From the NCBI GenBank assembly GCA_029204225.1, contig CM055104.1, positions 20,551,761 to 20,615,760 of the forward strand: a stretch of 64,000 bases of DNA, written 5' to 3'. Under the pieces are notes generated by a model. It was not told the origin of the DNA. It did no database searches and saw nothing but the letters and a program-made list of their open reading frames with translations. Source of the stretch: Diphasiastrum complanatum. Lineage: Eukaryota > Streptophyta > Lycopodiopsida > Lycopodiales > Lycopodiaceae. Position numbers and translations under genes: made by a program. Each line of letters starts with the position of its first letter. The stretch's first letter is position 1. Positions 26,231 through 37,095 of this stretch are shown in pieces.

Positions 26231-27852
26231 ATTACTTGCTACCCAAGTGACTATGCTATTGAGCAGGGAGGATTACAAGAGTTTGATGTTATTTTCGTGC
26301 TAGTACATGGAAATCCAATATTTTTATATAATCATGCATTTATTTTCATGACTTTTGACATGTTGCAATTGGGGTTTATGGTTTATGAGTGTACTCGAAC
26401 AAATGCTTTTTGGGGTCTAGGGTATAGGAGATGTTATATGTTTTTCAAAATGTAAATAAAGTGTTGCTACTATTCCATTTCAAAGTCAGCTCACTGGTAG
26501 AGTTTCAGGGCCGCCTAAGACAATATACATGAACATAAAATGTGAGAATACGTGCACAATACTAGAACTGGTCCACTTGTTTTCTATAATTATGAAGTTT
26601 GTCATTTGGTAGAGTCTCAAGACAGCCAAAAACATGATGGATGACTCACTGGAAGAGTCTCAGTATTGGAGGACTACCAGGAGAGTCTCAGGACAGCCTT
26701 ACACATGCCAAGGGCCAAGGACCAGACTGTTACATACAAACATGTAATGAAAGAACATTCACAAAAGAATCATAAGAGACTTAACAAGAGGTGCTTGCTA
26801 TAGACATTTTCTTGTCGAGATTTTGATCTGCCATTAGTCTTTTTTATTATCTACAGGTTTGTCATGCCAGTAAGAATACTTTGAGGAATACTACAAAGTT
26901 GTTAGCTATGAGAACTAAAGACTAAGTTAGCACTTCATTTAAGATATTACTTACTAAGCAGAAAACCTGTGTGAAGCCCATCGTTGTTGGAAAAGATGAT
27001 TAAAAAAGCCCAAGCTTCAGACTAGGACGGGGTTTTATCTCAAACATAAATCGCTTTCAAAAGATGAATGGGCAGAGGTATTGCAGTATTAATCTTTAAG
27101 ATTGCAGTATTGTATGTTTAATATTGCAACTATCTGTCAACCAGTTGCACATAAGTGCAGCTTAGTTCATACAGCGTCTGCTGGAGTTTGTATTTAGGGA
27201 ATTTGAAATACTGAAGATTTTTTTTAGTAAAGAAAATTGGATTGAAGTCTCTTCCCAATCTTCATTGTCCAAGATCCTCCTGAATTTTTTGATATTGGCC
27301 GCCTCTATCAACTATTCAATTCAGATTTTAGCAGCCTCACATTTTGGGTGAAGGATCTTCCGACATCTCAGTACGCACAGAATTGTTTAAGGAGCAGTGG
27401 CATTATTTACATTCAAACACCAGAATTGAAGTCTTCTAAACCATCCAAGAAGAATTTGGCTAACCAGAAGTCAGTCTAGACAAATCATGTTTCAACTAGG
27501 CCTGCATAGCAGGTTGCATTTGATGTGGCATATGGCAAAATTGTGGCTAACCGGTAATTTGTAACCAATATTCAACAAATAAATTACACACATACTTGAC
27601 AAGTTCCACTCTTCAAGAAAAGCTCTTTATTGGTTATTTGATCACATGCACACCGACAAAATCATGTCACAACTATAACCATATGGAAACTTGCACAACC
27701 ATGACATGATAATCGATTTTATTCAGTGGCACAATCATAGGATGTAAAACCATATAACTTCTTGCCATTGAAAAAGGTTCACCCTTGAGACTTAAAATAA
27801 AAGCTTGATGTTCTGCAAACTCTTATTAAGAACAGATTTGTAGTACAGCACT
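26231..27852. other. inter-ORF region of the Harbinger element
   Basis: No gene is recognised between the convergent transposase and Myb-like frames. A GGAAGAGTCTCAG / GAGAGTCTCAGGACAGCC motif recurs at about 26500-26700 (around four short copies). Confidence 0.4.
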
Positions 27853-29233
27853 TCATCTCCGAAGATGGTGATCAGGGCGCAAACTACCCAACGCTGCTAC
27901 AATATTGTTGAGAGAATCACCTATAGATTTCGCGTGCTCTCTTGGTATTTGACGTTGTGCTTTTAATTGAGCTTGCTTCAAGTTTTCTGCATGTAACCGA
28001 GCTTCAGCTACCATCTCCATGCGAGACTTCTCACGCCTTTCTCTAGCTGACTCGAACAAGTTAAATTGGTGAGATCTTTGTACACCTTCACTTTCAAAAA
28101 CGTTGACCAATTTTTTTATCGTATCTCCAAACTCTCGTCGCCTGCAGAGAGACGTCTAGCTCTTTTCCTCACTTTTTCGCTGCTTGCTCCATCTTTGACT
28201 GGTTAGTCTTTGACGTCCACATGAGCAGGGTCGTCGTTCTTAGATGTTGCATTATCTATACCCACATTCTCTTTGTTTTTTCCTGAATGATTGTCATACC
28301 AAAACGGCCACAGTTTTGCACCCTAAATGTGAACTCTATCTTCAAATAATTTGCAGTGACAGTTTATGACAATGAAACACCAACAAGAGAAGTAACGAAA
28401 GTAGAGATCAAACCTGTATCTTCAGCCATTGCATCCAATACAATTGATCCCGGGTTTACTTGTCGATCATGACCGAATAATGCAGTCATCTTCTCGTAGA
28501 CTTCGTAGGAGTAAGGATCCACGGGCAGTCATGCCTCCAGTCTCTCTGCCTGAGACATTTCAAAAAACTGGATTTTTCCCGATTCGTGTCTTCACTTGTA
28601 GTCGTACACTTTGTTGCATTGGCTCTGAGTACGGTAACAATTTCGTGCATGGCACCACTCAGAAGTGGTCTTCCGACGGTCCCGAATCCGTGCATGTATC
28701 CCCCCACTTTGAAGCATAAGGTAAAAAACAATACTCACAGTCCTTCCACCTAGACTTGTCAAGCGTGACTTCATTACATGCGACAGCTTCGGTATTTGCT
28801 CGTTCTTGCCCTTGACGGTTCTTGCATCCATCTGTGTAGCTGCAACGGCAAAAAGAACTTCCACACTAGCGGAAGTCTGGGTGGAAGGAACATAGCCAGC
28901 CATAGAATTGTCACCTTGGGACAAATCATTTAACGACTCGTATTCACTCCAGGTAGCGTTCAAGTCATAGTGTGGTTCCACGTCTCTTGCAACTGAAAAC
29001 ATTGACCTGGTACACTGTATTATAGAAATCAGGCTTGCATTCTGGCAGCCATACCTTGAAATTGCCTTTCCTCTATAAAACACAGCCTCTGCAAAATACA
29101 AAACATAAAAGCGTGAAGCCGTCTCTATAAACCTTTTTTTTGGCAGGGATTGTGGTTCTTGCCTATATGTATGACAATGTCTGTCATGAAACCAAAGCAA
29201 ATAATGTGCAGCTACTTCAACTAGTTTATCCAA
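27853..29233 (-). pseudogene. PIF/Harbinger Myb/SANT-like partner protein, broken
   Basis: The central part (about 28640-28440) reads KVYDYK, then SGK, LPVDPYSYEVYEKM and ALFGHDRQVNPGSIVLDAM, which match the conserved region of plant Harbinger ORF2 proteins, but in-frame stops interrupt it (after KVYDYK and before LPV). After a gap or intron, a Lys/Arg-rich NLS-like KVRKRARRL (about 28160) and a charged helical C-terminus (28146-27853, ending DHHLRR) follow with a further stop and a frame change. The N-terminal 213-codon frame (28592-29233) has no clear Myb motif and may be partly intronic. In active elements this protein binds DNA with the transposase and brings it into the nucleus. Confidence 0.65.
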
Positions 29234-31139
29234 CAGTTGTACTGAGGGAAAATCCAGAGTCTACCCAGTCCTGCCCAATGCTTTGAAGACTAGAAATATC
29301 TTAATATCAGGTCGACACTAACGGCAGTGTCAAAAGGCTTCATGCATCAGGATTCAGCTATAGTCGTACTATTACAAGATCTACTCGGTCTTCCATAGTA
29401 ATTTCATGTGAACTTTTTTTCAAGCTATTCATGGTTCACCTCTTTTTTTGTTGGTGAGAGAGTTCAATAAAAACCAAAGAAACTCGGTGGTCCGAGGCGA
29501 GGAGCTGGGAAAGCATCAGAATACAGTCTCGTCCGGATTTGAATCAGGACCAGGCGTGCCTGAGCGATAAATTTCACCTTCTTTCTGAAGGCAAAGAGCA
29601 GTTGAAGCCTAAAGGATTAACCCCCCAAGTTACAGATTACAACTTACAAGATGGCCAAAAATAAATAGATGGCACAAGCTGGGGGACAGATTTAAGAACA
29701 AACAGGCAACAAAAATGTAAGATTGTGGTCAAATTAAACTCTAGATATGCACTTTTAGCTGGAATTTAAAAGTTGTCAACACATTCTGGATATTCTAGAA
29801 GCCTGATCATATGGTAATCACTGATGAATGATCAGTAGCAAGCTTGGAATTTGCAAGCTGCAATGCCAGTCAAATGCATAAGTGGTCAAAGAAAGGCAAA
29901 TATTAAATAAGCATGTCAATTGGAATTTAAGAGGCAATTTCAAAAACTACGTGCTACTTAGAAAGGTAAACCTGAAAAACAAAAAATTCATGTGTGGTCT
30001 AAAATTTAAAAATTCCCCTTCTAAACTACAACGAGATTACCCACGAAACCTGTACATCAACTTTCAGGTTTAAAATACGATCCTTCCGCGGCCATAGAGG
30101 AAGAAGGTATACCCTTCAAATTGCAAGCCTGCTATGATCTTAATCAGGTTTTAGCAGGGTTGTAGAGATAAATGTGTTTGCGCAACGGTTCAATTACTTC
30201 ACAAAGACGTTTGCGAGGATAAAATCAGAATAAAAAAGACGGGATTCTTGTTTAAATGAATGGCAAACATCTATTTCGGAACGTGTGCAACACTGGAGCA
30301 ACCTCACAAGCAAAGCTACAAAGAAAGACAACCCCAGGGATATCTAGTCAGATGAAAGCGGAAGGCGGCCATTATTCACACCTTTCCCAGGTGCTTTGCT
30401 GATCCTACGTTAGAATTTTGCAATCACGCCCATCCACAAAAAGCATTTCAGAACCAAGAACATGCAACAAGAAGGCTCACCTCTTCCTGTATTTCCACAT
30501 AGACAAGCGTTCCCCTGTATTTTCACCCAAATCAAGGATCCATGTCTCTGAGATACGTCGAGAGCATCGATGGTGGATGGTGCATACTCTGAAAGTCCCA
30601 CAGCGATGGTGCGCACTCTGACAGCCCACAACGATGGCATTTCCGAACCCCAGGCAGCAATGGTGAACACACGACTGATTAGAAGGAAAGGGGGTAGCCA
30701 ATCAAGACAGTTAATGCCTTGCTTATTTCAATAGACCATATTGTGTTTTAGGAGCTTGCCACCTATGGCATGATCAAACACATGGAGAACCCCAAAGAAT
30801 CTATACAAAAAGGGCATGTGATATAGGGAAGAACATGTTAAAGTCATTTCCCACACACTTATAAAACCAATGGATACTTACCCAAGACAAAAACTAGACT
30901 CCTAGTAAATTGAGTTTGGAGAAAACCAATGCATTTCATGGGTGGACTTGAGACATGACACCATCCATGTCATTGTTCAAAGAGGGACAATGATATTGCA
31001 AGCTCCACATATGCCAAAAGAACATATTTTTAAAAGCACTTCATGTGCCCACCTTTACCAAGAGAGAAATTGTAATTTAGTTCTCACTCTTGCTTTGTAG
31101 TTATTAAAAAACATATTCAATCTCTATGGCATGATAAAT
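29234..31139. other. no gene recognised
   Basis: At 29440-29570 (minus sense) a stretch with CAGGCACGCCTGGTCC, CCCAGCTCCTCGCCTCGG and a terminal A-run resembles the 3' tail of a non-LTR retroelement; this is only a resemblance. TGCGCACTCTGA / GGTGCATACTCTGA form a short repeat near 30570-30620. The remainder shows nothing. Confidence 0.3.
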
Positions 31140-31425
31140 TAGTTAGAATAAAAGTAGGACTATTGTGCTTCTATATTGTGGATCCAATCGATGGATTAGG
31201 ACCAATTGGCCTCGCCACGAGGCAAGTCGACGGGACACGCATCCCACCAATGGCAACCTGGGCCATGCATGAGTTGCCAAAGAAAAAACTATATGTATAG
31301 TGTACTTTGCTTTTTGAAAATATAGTTGCTATTAGAACTGGGTGTGGGGAAGTGCTTTCTGTGTGGGTGTTATTGTGTTTCATGATTTTTTATCCTATTT
31401 TAAGTGAATTTTAACTTGGTATCAA
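31140..31425 (+). repeat. possible copia LTR end and degenerate primer site
   Basis: TTGGTATCAAAGTTG at 31410-31424 resembles a mutated tRNA-Met primer site (TGGTATCAGAGC) following an A/T-rich stretch with TATATG near 31292. Copia gag and pol remnants downstream on the same strand support it. The LTR start is not defined. Confidence 0.35.
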
Positions 31426-32535
31426 AGTTGTTCAGGGAGTCTGCACATTACATAGTAGCCGTTGAATAGAGCTTCAAAAAAATGGGTTTTCAAAAGTTCG
31501 AGATTTATGGTAGCCATAAAGCAAAAAGTAAAGCACCGGTGCATTGTTTCGGGCATACGAAAGCTTGGCAAGCTTAGTAGAGGGATTCTTAGCCTGTGCA
31601 TAGCAACAAACATTGTCAAAAATGAGCAAAATTTGAGAATTTTGCAATGAATGAGATCAAGCCAAAGAACAGGGTGGAGGCCACGCTCTAAGTGTCCACT
31701 TCAATGCTCAAATTCAACCAAAAAATTAAAGCCCACATTCACCAATAATCATGATTAATTATTGATTTGATGGACTAGTTTCAATGGCTAAGATTAACTT
31801 GAAAGGACCCGAAATGCCTTGAAGAGCAAAACAACCTTCAGCTTCATTAAAAAATTTCAGTTTGAAGGGACCCAAGGCCCAAAATTGCTTGAAGAGTGAA
31901 GTTTCTTCACTATGAAGAAACGGTTCATTTCTTTGTACATCAAATGTAATGATGGGAAGATCATCATTTTAGTACTTTATGTTGAACTCAAGATGGTAGA
32001 TCTACGACTTCTTAAGTTCATACTTGGGATAGAGGCTACTAGAGGTAGTGATCTAACAATGAAGTGTTTAGTGGATGCCAAAAGTAATTCTGACCCCTTT
32101 GGGAGCGCCGAGACAGGAGCGTGTGCCTAAAGGTATTTTGGAAACGGAAACCATCTTGGCTTCCAATTTGGCAATAAAGAGGTGGTTGGCCTGGTAAGCT
32201 AAAAAGTGCAAGTCATTATTTTTTAATAATGAACATCGTCATTGGCTTTGGCATACTCTTTTTAGCCTACAGGTGGAGTTTTAGGCATTTTGGAGATGGC
32301 AAACATGAGAGAGTCCATTTTGAGCGAAAATAGTAAATTGAACGGGATTCCCAACTATGTTGTGTGGAAGTTCAAAAAACATTCTGATAAAAAAAGAACT
32401 GTGGGATGTTGTCATTGGCGATGGACAAAGACCGCCAAATGAAGCGGACATCGAAGTGTTCGACGGAAAGATGAGGAGGGTGTTGACCTTCATCAACTTA
32501 CCGATGAAGGACCACATCATTAACCAAAATTGAAT
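31426..32535 (+). pseudogene. copia relic: RT scrap and gag start
   Basis: At about 31908-32060 the translation contains a DGKIIILVLYV stretch, as in the copia RT strand before YVDD, with the DD pair lost. At 32297-32535 a gag N-terminus appears (MANMRESILSENSKLNG, then after a one-base frame change KKELWDVVIGDGQRPPNEAD and FINLPMKDHII). The order RT before gag on one strand means at least two elements or a rearrangement. Confidence 0.5.
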
Positions 32536-32689
32536 AGTGCCCATACGGAGCAGTCTCTATTGGTACTACAGTGCACCTTGGATAAATGTTAGGCCTCGGG
32601 AGTAATAAAAAGTTAACTAATATAGAGGGTTAACACTATAACAGATAAATAGGGTGGGACAAGAAATTAACATCTTACACCGGATCCTC

Positions 32690-33660
32690 CAAATTTGAAT
32701 ATGTATCCACACGTATACTTTCTTTTGTTTGTGTCATCCGCCCAATTAAAGTCAGCAAATCCTGTCATAAACTCATCTATTGCCTGCTTCCTTTTCTTGT
32801 TCATTATTGGGGCACGTTTCCATGCTCAATCTCACATTTGGTTGATGGTACTCTTACAAAAAATGCTTTCACTCATCTTAAACTTTTCAATGACTAACTC
32901 AATGTATATATTTTGATTTACCCAAGTGATTGACCTCTCTATGTCCCTAAAGAATTGAATTCCTAGGCATTAATGTAGTGCTACTATTACTAAATCTTTC
33001 ATTTCAAAATTTGCTTTTAGCTTGAATTTAAACTCATCTAGGATTATTTTGCCATTAAAAAAGATGATAAAGTCATCCACGTACAATGCAACAGCTAGCG
33101 ATAATTGAACATTGAATCCAACGTAATTGTACTCAAGCATCTGCAAACCAAAAACTGTAGTAAAATAACATCCACTAGATAAATAAGATAATATCTGTGA
33201 GATCCATAGGTTCTCAATTAAAATACTGGAGTAGCATCATATCTATTTCCTGATACCACATCCTAGGTGACTGCTGTATCCATATAATGCCTTTTTAAGT
33301 GTACAATGCCACCATCAAATCCTATGGGTTGTTCCATAAATACCTCCTCTTTTAGCTCTCCATGTAAAAAAACGGTTTTAACATCCATTTGCTCAATCTC
33401 CATGTTCAAAATGGTTTCCATGTAATCCACTTCCTCCACTTTCCTGTATCCTCTCTCACGATTAACCTAGCTTTAAATCTCTCCACAAATCCATCTGCCT
33501 GGTACTTGACCTTCAAGACCCTTTTGCATCCCGCTACTCTCCTCCCTTTAGGTAAGTCAACCAGTTCCCAGGTTCATTCTTCATAATTGACTCCATTTAC
33601 TCTTTCATTGCTTTTGTCCATGACTCTCCCTCTGGATTTGCTTGTGCTTCTAGATATGTT
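32690..33660 (-). pseudogene. copia pol relic (RT to RNase H)
   Basis: Reading the minus strand from 33600: KRVLKVKYQADGFVERFKARLV, MEIEQMDVKTVFLHGELKEEVFMEQP, a YVDD-type strand (LYVDDFIIF near 33060), CLGIQF, and finally GFADFNWADDTNKRKYTCGYIF near 32700-32770. These are the copia RT and RNase H blocks in their correct order, with many stops and frame changes. It faces the gag relic on the other strand. Confidence 0.75.
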
Positions 33661-34381
33661 CCTCGTTCTTGGATCCCCTTTTCTTGGGTGCTGCTGTGTT
33701 CAGATCAAAATGTTTACACAAACTGAAAACAATAAGGACAATTTCCAATAGACATCTTGAGTACTGAAAACCAAAACAAAGGATTGTAAGCTGACTAACC
33801 GAGGAGCCATTGACAAACTTCTCAAGGTAGATGTATGTCACATGTGCCATGCACACACACTCTGCTGCCACGCTGTCCCGCTGTGGCTCCACTTATCCTC
33901 TTCTTTCTATAATCCTATTAGTATCAAACGGAATGATTAGCTCTTTGAATGCTCAGTTTAACTTTCATTTCCCTTACAAACCTATAATCTTCTAACCTAT
34001 AGTATCTAACCAACCTATAATAGTGCAGGTATTGGGTCTGTACTTCCGGGACAGCAGAGGCGTGATATGCATTCTACTTGCGTGCAACATCATATCTATA
34101 GTATCAAATGCTGGCCCAAGAAACAACAATCCAGATTCCAAGCCAAGCCTACAGCGAAAATGCTGCCTTGAAAGAAACCCGGACCAGGGCCCACATCCAA
34201 TCAACAGAGAACTCAAGAAAACTCAAGGACTTGTCATTAGACTTTGAGAGGCGAGCTCCACTTGGAGAGCAAGAATCCATCTGCTAATTGATCAAAGCGA
34301 GTAAGAAAACTGACAAACGAGCATTCATTGATCATCATTGAATATGAACCAGATGACGAGAAAATGATGGGGAAAGGTTGT
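33661..34381. other. no gene recognised
   Basis: Sequence between the copia relic and the U1 duplicate. Short frames on both strands only. Confidence 0.3.
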
Positions 34382-34876
34382 ACCTTTGCTGCTGCAAAAT
34401 GTGTTTCTTGCATTTGTATATCATTTGGCTAATCTGCACATGCATCTCTGTGCTTGTGCTTGCTTGAATCAAAACATACCACTTCTTGTTAGATCATAGG
34501 ATGTCCTTGAGCACATAGCATAGAATAGCATCGCAGCAGAAGAAGAAGAAGGTAAATCAAACAAACAAACGACTGTCTTCTACTACTACTCTTCTGCTGC
34601 TGGCTGTGGCTTCATCTATCCCGATTCCCATCCTGCTGCACCTGCACCTGCAGAGCTGTGATTATTATTCTGCTGCGCTGTGACTGACTGGCTAATTGAC
34701 TGATTGATTAACAGGTAATTGATTAACAGGTAAGAAGAAAGAAAATCAATTTTATTTGTTTATTTGCTGGTATTGACAATTGATTGATTGGTATTTGGGA
34801 GATGGATTTGTTGCTTGTTGGATTTGGATTTTGATCAATTGAGAGGATTTGTCATTGATTTGTAAAAGAGAAGGGG
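34382..34876 (-). repeat. 3' flank of U1 copy 2, shared with copy 1
   Basis: Reverse complement of segments in 6726-7115, with insertions and deletions. It contains the CAACAAGCAACAAAT stretch at the position of the snRNA 3' box, and the GATTAGCCAAATG and GCAGCAAAGGTAC blocks. The TTGATTGATT-type tract is expanded here. Confidence 0.6.
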
Positions 34877-35037
34877 GGAGGGGGCCGCGCGAACGCGAGC
34901 CCCCGCTATCACAAATTATGACGTGCACTCTCCCCGTAGGGAGATGCTAGGGCGTGCCCGGGCCGGAGTGCAATGGCGCAGGCAGCCCTAGGCCATCGGC
35001 CTTCAGGATCACCGATTGACCCCGCCCAGGTAAGTAT
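34877..35037 (-). ncRNA. U1: U1 spliceosomal snRNA, copy 2
   Basis: Same length and structure as copy 1: 5' end ATACTTACCTG, stem-loop I loop GATCCTGAAG, stem-loop II loop ATTGCACTCCGG, stem III with TACG loop, Sm site ATAATTTGTG followed by A instead of G, and the CGCGTTCGCG hairpin. About five to six substitutions separate the copies: one in loop I, one in loop II, one in stem II, one beside the Sm site, and one or two near the 3' end. It has the better TATA box of the two, so it is at least as likely to be expressed. Confidence 0.93.
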
Positions 35038-35205
35038 GAAACAGCATGCCCTGCCCCTCATATATCTATCTCCTCCTGCCCTGCCTTCTCCTCCCTTTGC
35101 TTATGGGACTTATATCTATCTATTTGACTGCCTATCTACTTCTTCTTATACTTACATATCGATTAGTGTTGCTTCATGCTAGGTTGATATGGCACCTTGT
35201 TGTGC
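35038..35205 (-). promoter_or_regulatory. promoter of U1 snRNA gene copy 2
   Basis: GTCCCATAAGC occupies 35109-35099 on the minus strand (-72 to -62), and GATATATGAG at about -33 to -22 serves as TATA box. Upstream similarity to copy 1 continues to a GCACAACAA...GGTGCCA...CATATCAACC block. Confidence 0.7.
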
Positions 35206-35439
35206 GCAAGAGACTTTGAAATTACAATTTGGATTTATTTTATGTCTAATGTAATTTATAATTATAAAAATGCCACCTATTTAAATAATACTTTTCTAGT
35301 AGGTTTGTGTAGTTTTAGGAAAGATCATTTGAAATGCTTTTGAATGGATAATTTTGTGTGTGTTGGCTTTGCCTATTGCGTGGGCATTCTCGTGCATTCT
35401 CGCATGCATACATGTTATCTAGTTTCGAGGTTCTTGGCT
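35206..35439. other. no gene recognised
   Basis: AT-rich spacer upstream of U1 copy 2 (minus sense). Nothing is supported. Confidence 0.3.
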
Positions 35440-35860
35440 CCACAAGGACATCTTTGGCCCCAAACCAGTAAGTGATTAACACGTGACCGGGCAAGGAACA
35501 AGAATTTTCCTAGTTTGGTGGGCTCCCTTGGTTCCCACTCCCGATTTTTTGCTAGCCCCGGAAGCCCACGAGATCGGGAAAGTTTTTGGCTGGCAACACT
35601 TTCTCGGGGGTCCCTAGCCGTGCGGTCCCACCTCTAAGACCACTTTTTCAAGTGGCACCAACTATTGTGGATTTCTTGCGGACCCAGGCTGCGAGGTCCT
35701 GCTGATCCTAGGACCAATATTTGGCGGGCACCACTTCCTCGCGGATCCCTGGCCTCATGGGTCTCGTCAGGTCTTGGGTTCATGACCAATTTTTCGACGG
35801 GCACTAGGCCACATAAGGTCCCAACAATTTTTTGCGAGCACAACGCAAAGTCATGCTCAC
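35440..35860 (+). repeat. degenerate minisatellite, unit about 85-90 bp
   Basis: A pattern of the type GGACC(A)...TTTTTGGCGGGCACCA-CTTCCTCGCGGATCCCTGGCC recurs about four times with drift. The local GC content is higher than the surroundings. Overlapping frames are not credible proteins. Confidence 0.5.
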
Positions 35861-36545
35861 ACCCTCACCTGTACATGTAAGGGAGTGTGCATATTGAATA
35901 TATATACAAGCAAATTCATTTCTCCCAACAAATTATGGGATAAAACAACACATGCCACTTGGCAAGCAAGCATAGAGGAGGCCAGTACTAGGGCAACGGG
36001 CGGCAGTAGAGGAGCAACTGGGGACATGCATTGGACAATTAACTAGGTCATGGCCAAATAAGGACGTGCCAGTAAGAGACAAGGCTACTGCACATTTGGG
36101 ATGCTTGGCTTCTACACGTTCAATTTGCGCTTGCAGCAAACTTTTCATGACAGGGGCAACACGCTCGCTCCTTCTATGTAGATTTCTACAAATTTGTCTG
36201 TCGCATATTATTTTCAGTTACATCCTTATCATCTCTGGCTTTGGCTCTCTGGTTTTGTGACAGATTCTTCTAAGGACATGTTGAATGTCTCTGGAGTCAA
36301 TAAACCTTGAAATTTTGGTCATTCATATAAGCTATTCAAAGCTGTTGGAATAAACACAATGCATGAACGTGAATATCTAGTATCTACTCTTGGTTGTTGT
36401 TTTTTTTTTTTTGCCAAAGGTTAAGTGTACAATTATATTTTCACAAATGTACAAGTACAAAAGGACTATACACGACATCAAAGGCCATATCAGAAACCAG
36501 TTTCCCTAAAAAAGTGTCAGTAAGCACAAAAAGGGTTAACGAACT
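35861..36545. other. no gene; probable LINE 3' region
   Basis: A poly-T run at about 36397-36411 followed by LINE-like sequence on the minus strand suggests the A-tail and 3' untranslated end of the LINE relic that follows. Elsewhere nothing is seen. Confidence 0.35.
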
Positions 36546-36819
36546 TCAGCACACCACGCAGGGAGGCAGTCCATAATAACTAAGCACAATAGAAAAATGT
36601 ATAGCAAGCCGTTGTACATAAGTCAAAGCCAATAGAGGCGATAAAGAACCATTGAAAACCTTTTTGTTACGTGTCAGCCATATGAGCCATGAAACAAAAA
36701 GCCTGCAAAGATGCCAAAAATGTAGTAAGGGACGCTGAATTGCAGGCGGGTCCCCCAGCAAGATAATGTCAGCCGCGAAAGGATGACTGGCGTACCAACA
36801 GGTAAGGAGGCGGTGAAAT
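36546..36819 (-). pseudogene. LINE (L1-type) C-terminal fragment
   Basis: The minus frame contains HFWHLCRLFVSWLIWLTRNKK followed by VFNGS, the pattern of the C-terminal end of plant L1-type ORF2 (zf-RVT region, W-x-IW-x-x-RN). Only about 80 residues remain. The open frame continues artificially into the adjoining copia LTR. Confidence 0.5.
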
Positions 36820-36924
36820 TCCAGCCGGCAATGTCCAGCGATCGCATCTGAACTCATCTGAATCGCAAGAGGATCGTGGTTCACGACTGTTTCGATTTCT
36901 TCTATTCTATATTTCTCTTCAGTG
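36820..36924 (+). repeat. copia 2 5' LTR, only the last ~100 bp
   Basis: It matches the end of the LTR at 42150-42254 (CCGGCAATGTCCAGCGAT ... TCTCTTCAGTG). The rest of the 5' LTR is missing and replaced by the LINE fragment, so the element is truncated at its left end. Confidence 0.75.
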
Positions 36925-36993
36925 TGGTATCAGGGCATATCACATTCATCAATGGTATCAGAGCATATCACATACATCAGTGGTATCAGAGCC
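36925..36993 (+). promoter_or_regulatory. three tandem primer-binding-site copies of copia 2
   Basis: TGGTATCAGGGC at 36925, TGGTATCAGAGC at 36953 and TGGTATCAGAGCC at 36981 lie 28 bp apart, each followed by CATATCACAT-like or related sequence. Only the first abuts the LTR, and it carries a substitution. The third matches initiator tRNA-Met best. Confidence 0.8.
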
Positions 36994-37095
36994 GACCTGT
37001 CTTATCATAATTTGACATAGCCAAGAAGCTATCAGATCCAGGAGGCCAAGCATTCAGACAATCAACCATCAACAAGGGAACAGATCCAAGAAGCA

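Noticed and set aside
29440-29570. tRNA-like box B (ATTCAAATCC) on the minus strand
   Set aside because: No A box or cloverleaf could be drawn. It looks more like a retroelement tail.
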